Of a stretch of DNA of 64,000 nt, positions 33,218-44,648 are shown one piece after another. A program made the position numbers and the translations under genes. Source of the DNA: Meconema thalassinum (Eukaryota > Arthropoda > Insecta > Orthoptera > Tettigoniidae); the NCBI GenBank assembly GCA_946902985.2, contig OX336388.2:1505196545-1505260544 (forward strand). Direction: 5' to 3'. Numbering within the stretch: position 1 is the stretch's first letter; each line of letters opens with the position of its first letter. The notes beneath the pieces were generated by a model. The model made no database searches. It was not told where the DNA came from and saw only the letters and a program-made list of their open reading frames with translations.

Positions 33218-33683
33218 GTTTAGTAATGTAATTAAACGTTTCTTTAGTGTTTGACTAGGCGGTTTTAATAAGAGAATACTATCAGTCAACACGGTTATTA
33301 ATTATTACCATTGCCATAATGGTCAATGTTTACGCATTTTATGCTGAAACTCATTAATATCATTAGTTACCCACTATTTATGTGATGGAAACGTCTGTCA
33401 CAACTAAGAGGAAGACAAGTCTATTAAGGGGCTTCAAAAACAACGAGCTTTGCTTTTACTAGGGGTTTCTAGTTACGGAGATATAGATACTAACGTTGGT
33501 TTTTATATAGATTTCATTAGAAAGCTAACTATTGCCATGGGTATCTTGTTGAGACTTCCGGAAAATTTCGACATATTTTTGCGATCTCATCCCCCAGACC
33601 ACAAAACCATCGTCAGTTCAAAAGTTTATACATAATTTATAGAATTGTATATGTATCACTTTCTTGTGCACACGATAACTGCC

Positions 33684-34028
33684 ACCTTCTTCTTATTCTT
33701 CTTATCCACCATGATTAATCCCACTTATGTGGGGTCGCTGATGCGGATATACCTCCTCCACAGTGTTCTATCCCGGACCATTTCCTCCACAAGCCCCCGC
33801 TGTTTCATGCTTTCTTGAACGCTGTCCATCCATCGCCTTTTTGGTCGTCCTCGACTCCATTTCCCTGGTGGAAGCATTTCCATCATCCTATTGCCCACAT
33901 AATCTTGATCTCTTCTCTTAACATGGCCATACCATCTGAGGCCAGCTTCTCTAACTTTCTCAGAAACTTGCACCACGCTAAGTCGTCTCCTACTCACTTC
34001 ATTTCACACTTTGTCCAACCTTGTATGT
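33684..34028 (-). pseudogene. RTE-like LINE, 3' remnant
   Basis: The frame 33997-33725 reads RRRLSVVQVSEKVREAGLRW, then YGHVKRRDQDYVGNRMMEML, then GKWSRGRPKRRWMDSV. This is the C-terminal end of the reverse-transcriptase protein found in RTE-type LINEs. The 3' end has CAGCGACCCCACATAAGTGG and an AAGAAGAATAAGAAGAAG tail, also typical. Everything upstream is lost by 5' truncation. Confidence 0.8.
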
Positions 34029-34849
34029 TAAATGGCAATGGGGGGCTTTTTTGAAAAAGTGAAATATCGTTATGACTTTCTTAGTAACTTTGTGAAAAAT
34101 CGAATCCATTCAAAGTTCCGGCCATTCTTCGAATAGACTAAGGGTCAAATACTTCTCCGAAAAGTTCATCGATAGCACCAAGGTGGGAAAATGGAGTTTT
34201 TAGAGAAATAAATCATACCTCCCTCATTAGGCACAATATTAAAACAGTTTATAAACATTAATAGTCCTCTAAATAGTACCTAACACCTTTTTCTGAACGC
34301 TTTTATGGGATGAACCACCCTTACGCCAATAGCAAAACGTTTCCGGAATTATAAGAATATGGGGCTTCTCATGCTAAACATGTAGAATATTGTAGTTTGC
34401 AACTATAATTGACGAAAATGTAGTGATTTCGATATATTTGTCGTTGCCCGGTGAAATCAACCTCTGCTTTCCGGCGTGCCGAGAAGGATTTTTTGAAATA
34501 GAACTCTTCTATTTTCTGCCGTTAGCAGCATGGTTCAAATTCTTGCAATTCCAGGCAAATAATTTATTCAAACATAGGATAATTACATTTTAAAATATCA
34601 ATAATAATCAACATAGTTTGAGCGCGTTCCCCATCACACAGCAGAAGGCAAACGTGCTTGTTTCGATCGCTGTCACACATGCACATACTGTACGTAAAAA
34701 ATATGTCTCGTAAATACAATATAATGGATTGCAATGATTACAAATGTTGGTTGTTGCTTCATATAGGGGCTTCATATTGGTCATCAGTCCCATATCGTTG
34801 GGTGTCTATTGAATTTGTCTCGCACCTGTCCTTCTGAGGCGACAGTATC
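34029..34849. other. Unassigned stretch
   Basis: No repeat or gene recognised. A short minus frame at 34608-34793 has no identifiable domain. Confidence 0.4.
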
Positions 34850-34860
34850 ATTGTGTAACT

Positions 34861-35164
34861 TTTTTTTTCGTGTAGCCTCCTGAGAGGCCGAGTGCAGGTC
34901 TTTCTAGTCGACGCCCGTGGGCGACTGCGCGTCTGGATGAGAGATGAATGAATGAAAGTGGGCTAGGATGTGGAAGGAAGCGGCCGTGGCCAGTCAGAAG
35001 GTGCTGTCCCAGCATTTGCCTGGTGTTGAAAATGGGAAACCATGGAAAACCATTTCAAGGACAGCCGACGGTGGGGCTAGAACCCACGCGTCTACCGAGT
35101 CAGCAGAGAGCTAGGCCCCATGACCTAACGCCGCGCTTTAGCCAGCGTAGCCACTACTGTCGGT
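34861..35164 (-). repeat. SINE type 5, first unit of a dimer
   Basis: On the minus strand: AGTAGTGGCTACGCTGGCTA (head), GGTAGACGCGTGGGTTCTAG (B-box region), GGTTTTCCATGGTTTCCCAT, CCACGGCCGCTTCCTTCCAC, GTCGCCCACGGGCGTCGACT and a terminal A run. The flanking ATTGTGTAACT occurs at 34850-34860 and 35165-35175. Confidence 0.85.
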
Positions 35165-35175
35165 ATTGTGTAACT

Positions 35176-35486
35176 TTTTTTTTCGTGTAGCCTCCTGAGA
35201 GGCCGAGTGCAGGTCTTTCTAGTCGACGCCCGTGGGTGACCTGCGAGTCGGGATGAGAGATGAGATGAATGGATGAAAGTGGGCAAGGATGTGGAAGGAA
35301 GCGGCCGTGGCCTGTCAGAAGGTACTGTCCCAGCATTTGCCTGGTGTTGAAATTGGGAAACCACGGAAAACCATTTCAAGGACAGCCGACGGTGGGGCTC
35401 AAACCCACGCGTCTACCGAGTCAGCAGAGAGCTTGGCCCCATGACCTAATGCCGCGCTTTAGCCAGCGTAGCCACTACTGTCGGTT
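35176..35486 (-). repeat. SINE type 5, second unit of a dimer
   Basis: Same sequence and orientation as 34861-35164 with minor differences. It is bounded by ATTGTGTAACT at 35165-35175 and 35487-35497. Three copies of the same 11-mer therefore separate two SINEs, either through reinsertion at one target or tandem duplication of a SINE with its flank. Confidence 0.85.
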
Positions 35487-35715
35487 ATTGTGTAACTATA
35501 ATAGGCTATTAGTACGGTCAAAAGCTGAGTAGGTGGCTCTGACCTTGAGTTAATTATATTAAATGTAAGAAGAAGTGTGCAAAATCCCGAGGAAAGTGCT
35601 TAGGATGACCCCTGTCAGTGCCGGTATCCGAACCTCTAATCTTTGACCTTACAGCACCCAAATTAAATTATGGAGTGATCATTAAGGCACTGTTGGAAAT
35701 CGTTATGATTGTCAA

Positions 35716-36537
35716 ACAAGTACTTCCGTGAAGAACTGAATAGCCTATTTTCATATATCCTACTTATGTTAATTGCCTCTATCAACAAACAAAATTTCAG
35801 TTTCATTGCTGTAATAGATTCGTAGATATTGAGAACCGTCTAAATATTTCGGATGGTCGCCATGTTGCATTCCTATATGCTGTACTATATAGACCATAGA
35901 GTTAGTTCTATTAGATGACGATTATTGCGGAGGTTCATTATTCAAACGTTGATTTCGATCGGATGATTAGGACAAATGCAATTGAAATTTAATTTAATAA
36001 TTTCGCACAGATGCCATCTTGTGGTTATATAAACAATTAAACTAAATTATATGTCAGTGCATTACAAGGCATACAGACATTTGCGGTACCATGTCTCATT
36101 GCGCTCGGATGGGTAAATCGCGAGAAAAGTCAATTGAAATGTTTCAACTTCGCTTGGCCACCATGTTCGTTGTGTTCTTAACAGGTTTTTGGGAGTCCCA
36201 TAGCTACACTTCTTGTAGTTTCCTTTATCACCGATCACAATTTTAGGGTGATATCTGTAATAGTTTTAGAGATATAGAATGCCGGTGAAATATTTCGCAC
36301 AGTCGCCATGTTGGATTTGTGAGATGTAATAAAATTTTAAGAGCACGGTCGGGCTCGGAGAAAATAGTACTATGACCTTATCGAGTTTCATTAAAATCGC
36401 TACAGCCGTTTTGATTTAATTAGGGTGGCGGAGGGGGGACACACACCCAGGCAAACACATACGCACATACACATACACACACTCACGGACAAAATGTGAC
36501 CTTATAAGCCTATCTTTTCATAAATGAAAATAGGCTA
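35716..36537 (+). mobile_element. Family A Helentron-like element, copy A5 (internally deleted)
   Basis: Both ends are present: ACAAGTACTTCCGTGAAGAA at 35716 and the hairpin AGCCTATCTTTTCAT...ATGAAAATAGGCTA at the 3' end. The body is only about 820 bp, so roughly half the usual modules are missing, mostly those between the first and the later cores. A CA-rich microsatellite (36440-36485) and CGGACAAAATGTGACC are present. Confidence 0.8.
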
Positions 36538-36599
36538 ACACGTAAACGAAAAGCAAGAACGGGACGTTTCATTTAGGAAAGAGTTACTATTATTGATTA

Positions 36600-36895
36600 C
36601 AAAGTGGCGAAGGGCTGATGTGTGGGTTACACTGCGAGAAGGTGAGTTCGATTCCCATCTTAGCCATCCTAGAGTGGTTAACCGTGGTTTCCCACTTCTA
36701 TTCCAGGAAAATGCGTGGATAGTTCCTAATTCAAGGCCACGGCCAACTCGTTCACAAGCCATGCCTTAATTACAAATACACACGCTACTACAGACATCAC
36801 AATAACAAAGTTTATCACACAAATTCCATACACACCCCAACTACATGGAACTGATGAACAATAGGCTATGTTCCAAACCCCTATATGAAGCAACA
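36600..36895 (+). repeat. SINE type 3, head-truncated
   Basis: It contains GAGTTCGATTCCCATCTTAG, GTGGTTAACCGTGGTTTCCC, AGGCCACGGCCAACTCG and the tail ATCACACAAATTCCATACAC. It matches the body of 15808-16172. Confidence 0.65.
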
Positions 36896-36911
36896 AGAAA
36901 TATTTCGAATC

Positions 36912-36990
36912 ACTTGGGATCCATCGTATTGTATTTAGGAGATATTTCTAACGAAGGCATCTCCTAAATACAATACGATGGATCCCAAGT
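36912..36990. repeat. Perfect 32-bp inverted repeat with 15-nt loop
   Basis: The left arm 36912-36943 (starting ACTTGGGATCCATCGTATTG) is exactly the inverse of 36959-36990, separated by ATTTCTAACGAAGGC. There are no mismatches over 32 bp. Transcribed in either direction it would fold into a single long hairpin. No transposon ends or target duplications are apparent around it. Confidence 0.92.
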
Positions 36991-37197
36991 ATCACAGTAT
37001 GAGCATGACTGTGTGACCGCGATCGAATCGAGCACGGTGCCTTGCCCTGTCTGATGGGACACACGCTCGGACTGAAATCACTATGTCGTTTATTATTCAT
37101 ATTTCAAGAAATTTGAATAAGTAATTTGCCTGGGATTACATATGGTCCAGCATCGTTCAAACTGGGATAGTTGTTGGCGCAGAAAAATAAATCTTTT

Positions 37198-37253
37198 TAG
37201 CCTATTTTCAATTTTGAAAAAATAGGCTTATGAGATCACCTTTTGTCCGTGTG

Positions 37254-37292
<39 letters not shown>

Positions 37293-38736
37293 TTCGTGTG
37301 TGTGTCCCCCCCTAATAAAATCTAAACGGCAGGAGCGATTTGAATGAAACTCGGAAAGTTCATAGCACTATTCCCGGCGACCTCGACCGTGCCCTTCAAA
37401 TTTTGTTACGACTCACCAATCCAACATGGCGGCTGTGCGAAATATTTCACCAGCATTCAATATCTCCGAAACTATTACCGATATTACCCTGACATTTTCT
37501 ATGGTGATAGAGGGAACTACTATAAGTTCACTTATGTGACTTTTGAAAACCTGGTAACTACAAAACCAACATGGCGGCCAAGCGAATTTGCGACTTTTAA
37601 ATAGTCGTTTCTCGCGATTTAACCAACCAAACGCAATGAAACTTGGTACAGTATATGTTTATATACATTGTAATGCACCGACATCTAACTTCGTTCAATT
37701 GTTTACATAATCACAAGATGGCGGATGTGCGAAATATTTCACCGGCATTCTATATCTCTGAAACAATTAGCGGTATCTCCCTAAAATTTTGTACGGAGAT
37801 AAAGAGCACTACTGGAAGTCCATCTATAAGATTTTCAAAAACCGGTTTACTACAAAACGAACATGGCGGCCAAGCGAATTTGAACATTTTAAATAGACCT
37901 TTCTCGCGATTTATTGTTCCAAGCGCACTGAAACCTGGTACAGGAAATATTTATACACATTGTAATCCACTGGTATCTAATTTAGTTCAATTGTTTACAT
38001 AACCTCAATATGGCGGCAGTGCGAATTTTAAAATTCAGTTTTTATTTCTTGTGATGTAGTCATGCGATCGAAGTGAAAGTTTGTATAATGAACCTACGCA
38101 ATACTTTTCCTTTAATGGTACATGACTCTATGGCCTATACATTTAACAATCCAACATGGCGACCATCCGAAATATTTAGACGATACTGAATATCTACGAA
38201 TCTATTTTAGCAATCAAACTGCATTTTTTAATGTTCATAGGGGCTATGAACTTAAGTTCACCTATAGGACCTTAAATAACCTGGTGAACACAAATCCAAC
38301 ATGGCGGTGACGCGAATTATAAATATTCACATGGACGTTTCTCGTAATTTAACCATCCGCGTGCAGTGAAACTTGGTACAGTAAATCTTTATCCGAATGT
38401 TAATCCACTGGCATCTAATTTATTTCAATTGTTTCCATAACCTCAAGATGGCAGCTGTGAAAATTTTTTAAATCTCCTTAGTTTTTTCTTGTGTCCTAAT
38501 TATGCGATTGAAGTTTGAATACTACACGTTCACAATAATCTGCATGTAACAGTACATAACTCTAGGACCTACATATATAAAATCCAACATGGCGACCATC
38601 CGAAATATTTAGTCGGTTCTCAATATCTACGAATCTATTACAGCAATCAAACTGAAATTGTGTATGTTGATAGTGGCAATTAACATAAGTATGATATATG
38701 AAAATAGGCTGTATAGTTCTTCACGGAACTACTTGT
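37198..38736 (-). mobile_element. Family A Helentron-like element, copy A6 (complete reference copy)
   Basis: Complete and without nested insertions, 1539 bp. On the plus strand it starts TAGCCTATTTTC and ends CACGGAACTACTTGT. Nine ATGGC(G/A) cores lie at 37426, 37571, 37718, 37863, 38010, 38156, 38301, 38448 and 38589, that is 141-147 bp apart, with two alternating contexts (AACATGGCGGCC, AAGATGGCGG). A GT microsatellite (37250-37290) lies next to the 3' hairpin. Frames such as 37344-37604 and 37643-38002 only read the repeat. Confidence 0.83.
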
Positions 38737-38869
38737 TTAAATCAAGATTCTAGGTAGGACAGTAGATACTGAAAAATACACTTAGGATAGATTATTACGG
38801 TATACTGAAATAAATGCCCCTAGATAAGATAGCAGGTGTGTAATTTGATGTAGTTATTGTGTAATTAGG

Positions 38870-39060
38870 CTATTATGTGACAGTTTGTAATAACCAGCGT
38901 AACAGCGTAATAAACGCTGTGGCACAATTGCCGTGGTAACTAAGTAGACTGTGTAATAGCCGTAATAGTCCACGTAAAAATTCGGTGTGATAGTCATAAT
39001 GGTTGTAATAGCCAGTGTAATAACTGTGTAATAGTCCTGTAATATTCTGTACATACATTA
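38870..39060. repeat. Degenerate GTAATAGYC array
   Basis: The words GTAATAGCC, GTAATAGTC, GTGTAATAAC and GTGATAGTC recur about every 10-20 nt on the plus strand. The array is contiguous with the GGAACG array that follows. There is no fixed period, no ends and no coding sense. Confidence 0.6.
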
Positions 39061-39079
39061 TGGTAAATGCTGCTGTATT

Positions 39080-39545
39080 TTCCCAGCTCTGTACCGTTCC
39101 ACGTTCCGTTGGAACATGTTTTAATCTGAGAACGTGGAACGATACGCATAGAAACCGGGTGGCTGGTTAGTAGAACCTGGAACGGTACACAGTGTAACCA
39201 GCTGACTGGTGGAAACGTTATTCTATTTAGATAACCATGAACGGTACGCAGAGTAACTTGCCAACTGGTAACGCTGATGAACCGTTCCAGTCATGTACCG
39301 TTTCAGACGGAACGTTCCGCTAACACGTACCTTGATGCTCGGTACAGTTGGGGAGTCGAGATCCTGCTGTACCGTTCCAGCGCTGTAACGTTCCACATTC
39401 TCGTACCGAACTCCAAGTTACAGTTAAGGAACGATACCGCAAGCCAGCTCGGGGCCGAAGTACTGTATGGTATACATAACGTAACGTGGAATACAGCGGT
39501 ACGTAACGCATTTCAGTTCTGTTCCGGGTCCCTGCGTACGAGACA
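39080..39545. repeat. Degenerate GGAACG/GTACCGTTCC array, copy 2
   Basis: Words such as GTACCGTTCC, GGAACGGTAC, AACGTTCC and GGAACGATAC recur throughout in both orientations. It contains TTCTGTTCCGGGTCCCTGC (39521-39539), the inverse of a segment of the array at 16560-17045. Most words are near-palindromic, so the tract is rich in small hairpins. Origin unknown. Confidence 0.6.
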
Positions 39546-39829
39546 ACTGTAGTGAAGAGAGAGAGACAGCATTATTGCTCAAAATCGATGAGTGGTCAAC
39601 TTAGCGCAGTCACCATTTGCACCTTGCACCGTGAATTGCCCTCTAGGAGAACGAACGTTTAGTCATGTAGTCATGTGTAGTCATGGCGTCTGAGCACTTG
39701 GCCCTACACTTTTCCACTATACAGACAATAGAGGATACGTGAAGGTAAGTGAAATTTCATGCTGTTGCAGTGCAGTCTTGCACTATCATAGATGTGTAGG
39801 TGAATGAGGATGCATGATAATTCGAATGG

Positions 39830-40024
39830 TGGCACATTCGGTCTCAGTTTGCCACTGGGAGTGTGGACTGAACTAAACACCATGCAATAACATTCTTCAC
39901 ATGTTCACTGGGATTCAGGTCTGGTGATCATGCTAGCCTATCGAGTTGCTGCACAACTGTGAAAGCAAATTGGTTAACACGAGTGATTTCTGGTAGGGCA
40001 TTGTCCTTTGGGTAGAATACATTC
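39830..40024 (-). pseudogene. Tc1-like transposase relic (catalytic region)
   Basis: On the minus strand from about 40024: VFYPKDNALPEITRV corresponds to the QQDNARPH block of Tc1-like transposases. Further on, LDRLA, a stop, then SPDLNPSEHVKNVIAW corresponds to the WPxxSPDLNPIEHVWD block with the third catalytic residue. It is heavily decayed, and no terminal repeats were found. Confidence 0.65.
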
Positions 40025-41018
40025 TAACATGTTATAGGTACGGCAAATAAAGGGTGGAATAACCCCTTGGATGTACCATTTTGTTATTTTCCATGAATGA
40101 ACAATAGGGATAACCACTCATTGTAAACAAGGCTACTGGTATATCACCGCCATTCAGGGAAAGTAAGGTGAACTGGACATCTTTTCGTGAAATTGGTAAA
40201 ACACGCTTCGTATTTAACTTAACAGTATTGAATTAGATGCTATGTTTGAATAAGATGTTCCTTCTGATAATACCAACAGCCTTGGCTGAAGTCTTATACC
40301 TAAGTAACCAGCCCGGTAAGGCTAACTTGGCAGGGTATTGGAATAGATACAAATTAATAGACAAAATGTTACCTAGAAAACGTTCTACTAAGGTACTAGG
40401 GCAAAACGTATGTGCAAAATAATGGCAAACAATATAGGTTACCTTCTGTGGTTATGACAAGGATAGAAAATGTATATTTGCAATCGGAAACAAACACAAA
40501 ATTTAGACGGAAGAATGTCACCAGAAGTACAGAAAATCAAAAAATTACTAATGTAAACATACAGTGGCGCTGGCTGGTCCTGATCACATTACTAAACTAA
40601 CGTGGCGTCCAGTTAACCCTCCATAACGTGTATTATTTACCTGCACCTAAAACTAACATTAACACAGCCAACATTAAACATTAATACGATGAATATAACG
40701 TTTATAACACTTCATACAATACTTCATACTTCATACAATGAAAAACAACATCGACAACAAAATACAACAATGTTACTCTACAATGAAATAATGTTGATTA
40801 TTATAAGTCAGAGGTCTCCAAACGTTTAAATCTATCAGCCACACTGAATCATCCTCCAAGTCCCAAGGGTCAAGACCTGCCTAGCTCATCATACCAATGT
40901 ACTCTAGTTTCGAATTACGCGCAAAATTTTCGTTTCGGGCCTGGCTGGCGAGTGAGATATTTCTGGCACTGTGTGTCGTCCAGGGAAACTTTTCGGACCA
41001 ATTATTTAATATAATGTT
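40025..41018. other. Unassigned stretch
   Basis: No repeat or gene is recognised. Small plus frames at 40237-40422 and 40412-40600 have no identifiable domain. Confidence 0.4.
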
Positions 41019-41712
41019 TAGCCTATTTTCATTTATGAAAAAGATAGGCTAATTAGATCACCTTTTGTCCGTGTGTGCACGTGTGCATGTATGTGTGCGT
41101 ATGTTTGTGTGTGTGTATCCCCTAATAAAATCTCAACGGCTAGTGCGATTTCAATGAAACTCGGTGTGGTCATTTTGGCCGACCGCGACCGTCTCCTTCA
41201 AATTTTATTACGTCTCACCAATCCAACATGGCGGCTGTGTGAAATATATCACCGGCATTCTATATCTCCAAACTGTCACTGATATCACCCTGACATTTTG
41301 TACAGTGATAAAGGGCACTACTAGAAGTTAACCTATGTGACTTTCCAAACCTGTTAACTACAAAACGGACATGGCGGCCAAGCAAAGTTGTAACATTTAA
41401 ATAGCCGTTTCCCGCGATTTAACCATCCGAGCGCAGTGAAACATGGTACAGAAAATGCTCATACACATTGAAATGCACTGGCATATAATTTAGTACAATT
41501 GTTTCCATAACGTCAATATGGCGGAAGTGCGACATTTTAATATTAAGTTTTTATTTCTTGTGTCCTAATCATGCGATCGACATATATAAAAAACCAACAT
41601 GGCGGTCATCCGAAATATTCAGACTGTTCTCTCAATATCTACGAATCTATTACAGCAATCAAACTGAAATGTTGTATGTTGATAGAGGCAATTAACATAC
41701 GTAGGATATATT
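41019..41712 (-). mobile_element. Family A Helentron-like element, copy A7 (internally deleted, 5' end lost)
   Basis: The 3' hairpin is intact (TAGCCTATTTTCATTTATGA / AAAAGATAGGCTA). A GT microsatellite, CTAATAAAATCTCAACGGCT and several ATGGCGG cores (41228, 41371, 41517, 41598) follow. Sequence stops at ACATACGTAGGATATAT without the GTTC...GAAC palindrome, so the 5' terminus is deleted. Confidence 0.75.
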
Positions 41713-44606
41713 GAACCCTTAATATGATTGCCACATATTAATGTTTCATATTTCTGGTCGGTGTAAGGACGAAAGGTGACACTTGAAGGAGGCTTGCTAG
41801 TATGTTGAAATTTAGAAGCTACCTGGCAAGAAGAAGGGAGCCTGACATCCTGTTTGAACAATGAGGCTGGGGTGAGTTTGGAATGCAACCCGGACTGAAG
41901 AAAGAGACACAACCGTTAGCTGGAGTTCAAGAACCTAGTTGGCGCGTTGGACAAAATGAATCACCCCTAAGCGTCTGTTCTTTGTGAAACAAGGGAAAAG
42001 ACGGAGAAGCAGAAGAAATTGCGAGGGAAACGACTGTGCGTCAACGCCTACGTGGGCGGGGTCCGCATTTTACCGCGAGTTCAGAAACAGCACCACAACC
42101 AATGAGAAATGAGGACGCGGGGCCCTTCGCGCTATTTCGAAGGTACGCCATCAGAAGAAATTAAGGAGGGAAATTGATTACGATTAATTGCACGATCAAA
42201 ATAAAACCCGCATGCCATAGATGTTCGATTCACATCAAGACAAGATCCCTGATATGTGTTGTGTGTCTGTAGGACTACTGGTTGAATAATTAGATATTTT
42301 ATTCAGTCCCGCCCCCACTTTTCGGACTAAAATGTATAAATACTGAGTGGAGTGTTCACAAAAAAACATTATTATTTCTTTCGTTGACAGATTGTGAAGG
42401 CTGACTACGCTCGTTCTACATTACTATTTTTGGGAAGTGACAATATCTGTTAATATGCAAGTCAGTGGAATTAGCAAGTTTCGAGCCAGTAAAAGAGAGG
42501 AACATAAACTTTGATAAAATCATTGCTCTTAGGAGATGAAATTCTACCGCATCTCAAGGTATAAATTAATGTGTTTTGCGTGTGAAACGTTTCTAGGTAG
42601 CACCTTGCTATAAGTGAGGGACAGTCATCGTTAAATATTGCTATCAGGACTTGTGGGTGGATATAGCAATCCACGCTAACAATCTATTAGGGATATTGTG
42701 TGAGGCACTATTTTAAAACGAACTGGCATTCTATTTGAAGCAGCCAGCCAGAAATGGAGACCGTGGTATCAGCAGCTGAAGGAAGAATGGTGCTACTGAA
42801 ATCGAACACGGGAATGATTGGGTGCTAAGCGCACATGGTTGGGTCAGGCCCAGGAAAAGTCAACGATGGAGGAGACTGGAAAGGATGAGTATAGAATGAT
42901 TTATTTCATTATGTAGCCTAGTTTTGGTAATCGGGGAATCCTTGTATATATTGTGTAGTTGTTATGTTTTCTTTTGTGTGATTAGAGAGTTTTTGTTGTG
43001 ACCGACCACTATTTTAATTTGTGAAAAGCATCGTGGTTATTATTTTGTATTTCATTAAAATTTGTGCGGGACAGTAGATTAAATTGTACTCGTGTGCACT
43101 GAGTGTGTTTTTATGGCAGATACAGCAAATGAGCGGACTGTATCGCTGATGACAAGTGAAGCTTTGGTTAGGTAACGTAATTACAGTGTAGGGGGGGGGG
43201 GGGTGATATTTGTGTGAGAAACTTCGGATTACACAGGCTGTAAATTTTATGCAATATTGCATAGTTTCTTAGCAAGAAGCATTCAGCTTCTGTGGTAATC
43301 ATTCTTTTGTATTTGAGCACGTAGTAACTTGTTGTGTGTTGGAGCACTTTTTTTAGGTTTATCTGTGATCTGGAGCAATTTGAGGGTGATGTTGTGTTGT
43401 ACCAAGGCATGGGTCTATTATTATTATTATGATGCTGCGCGGGGTCTGGCCGAGGTCAGTTACCTGTCAGCTGCATGGCGTCGAAGACGGGACTCATAAG
43501 GATGATGTCACTGTTAAGTATTCTACAGATCCCGAATTGCATGGTGCAGTTTTGAGGACAGATCTACGAATTGATATGTGTTTTATTTCAGAGTGTGATT
43601 GTTAAATTTTCTTCGGATCTCTAGCGTGTGGCTGAGAGACAATTTGAGACCTGCCTGGTGTTGACACATTGACGAGAGCTGGATATTCCAGACTGCGAAG
43701 GCTCAGATCTCAGATAAGGACAGATGGGCCATTAGGGGCGAGGTGCGTGCTCCCGTGATAACGATCAGTTAAAGCCTGTATAATTGGAAGCGAATTAGAT
43801 TAATATTTGGTGCAAGTTCTTCACATCAGAAATTCAGTTCATGATTATGCTGATTTGTATTTTGTTGTCATGGTAGCTACTGTCTCGTAATTATTTTAAT
43901 ATTTTATCGCATTTTTTATGCGCTTCTGTAACTTTGGTGTGTTCGGGAAACGATCGGTTTATACATGAGTTAGTTACGGATGACCACGATTGTATTTTCA
44001 CCTAGTTTCTGTAAGACCTATTTAGGCAGCTTGATTTTGTGTGCTTTTGGCACTGATATAAATACTTCTCGTGGAAGTAATGTGTATTTTTAGTAAAGGG
44101 TAGTGTGGTCGATTGTCATTTCATTTTGTATTAGCCATTAAGTGTGGATCTCGATGCCAAGGCGTGGTGAAAAATGTTCATGGATATGCGTCCTCCGATC
44201 TGGTTCTATAGAAGCATATCTCATGGCAATATGTACTCATTCTAACCGTAGTCTTGCCAGTAAAACCGTCAAACACAATACACGCTACAATAAGAGGAGT
44301 AAGGACGAGGTCCATGATTTGGTTTATTTGCTGCTGTAATGTTGATTCAGAGTAATTTATTATTTGATTGTTTGATGTTGAGTTGATAAATATGGGTGTC
44401 ATTTGGGATTTTTGTGTCATTGTTGTGTCATTCTTATTGGGATATTAAAATATTTGTTTTGTTTGAAGTTGAGTCATCTTTTTGCTAATTATATTCTCCT
44501 TATGTCACCTTGAAATTATGGAAGCAAAGTAGAAAATATCCAACTTCACGACGATGAACTGTACACCCCCGAATAAAGTATCGTGTACGCTTTCTCAAGG
44601 GGACAA
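41713..44606. other. Long unassigned stretch, mostly unique-looking
   Basis: This is the largest part of the window without a recognised repeat. It contains a TATA-type promoter candidate (42335), a 13-nt G run (43191-43203) and several short frames without domains (for example 41619-41912 minus, 44142-44339 plus). A decayed LTR element or a host untranslated region would fit, but neither is supported by paired LTRs or coding sequence that I can find. Confidence 0.4.
42335..42340 (+). promoter_or_regulatory. TATA-box candidate
   Basis: TATAAATACTGAGTGG follows a GC-box-like CCCGCCCCC about 25 bp upstream. Transcription would begin near 42365. A CTTTCGTTGACAG word about 30 bp further on resembles a splice acceptor. 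No gene can be tied to it. Confidence 0.25.
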
Positions 44607-44648
44607 TATGAGCATATGCTATTTAGTTCTTCACTGAGCTACTTATTA
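44607..44648 (-). repeat. Family A 5'-terminal fragment
   Basis: GCTATTTAGTTCTTCACTGA then GCTACTTATT resembles the inverse of the A 5' end (GTTC...GAAC palindrome and ACAAG). Only about 40 bp are preserved. Confidence 0.45.

Noticed and set aside
34948..35532. Frames of 80-87 codons containing GRKRPWPVRR, repeated at 51261-51536
   Set aside because: They are readings of type 5 SINE copies in either orientation.
37344..38002. Open frames of 86-119 codons in A elements (also at 14668-14928, 46744-46971, 53425-53625)
   Set aside because: They read through the non-coding module repeat (MAAVRNISPAF-like words from ATGGCGGC cores). Frames are not kept between copies, and modules of ~146 bp are not a multiple of three.
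41713..44606. LTR retrotransposon or endogenous viral element
   Set aside because: A TATA-like site and GC-rich patches suggested an LTR, but I found no paired LTRs, no gag/pol motifs and no primer-binding site that I could support.
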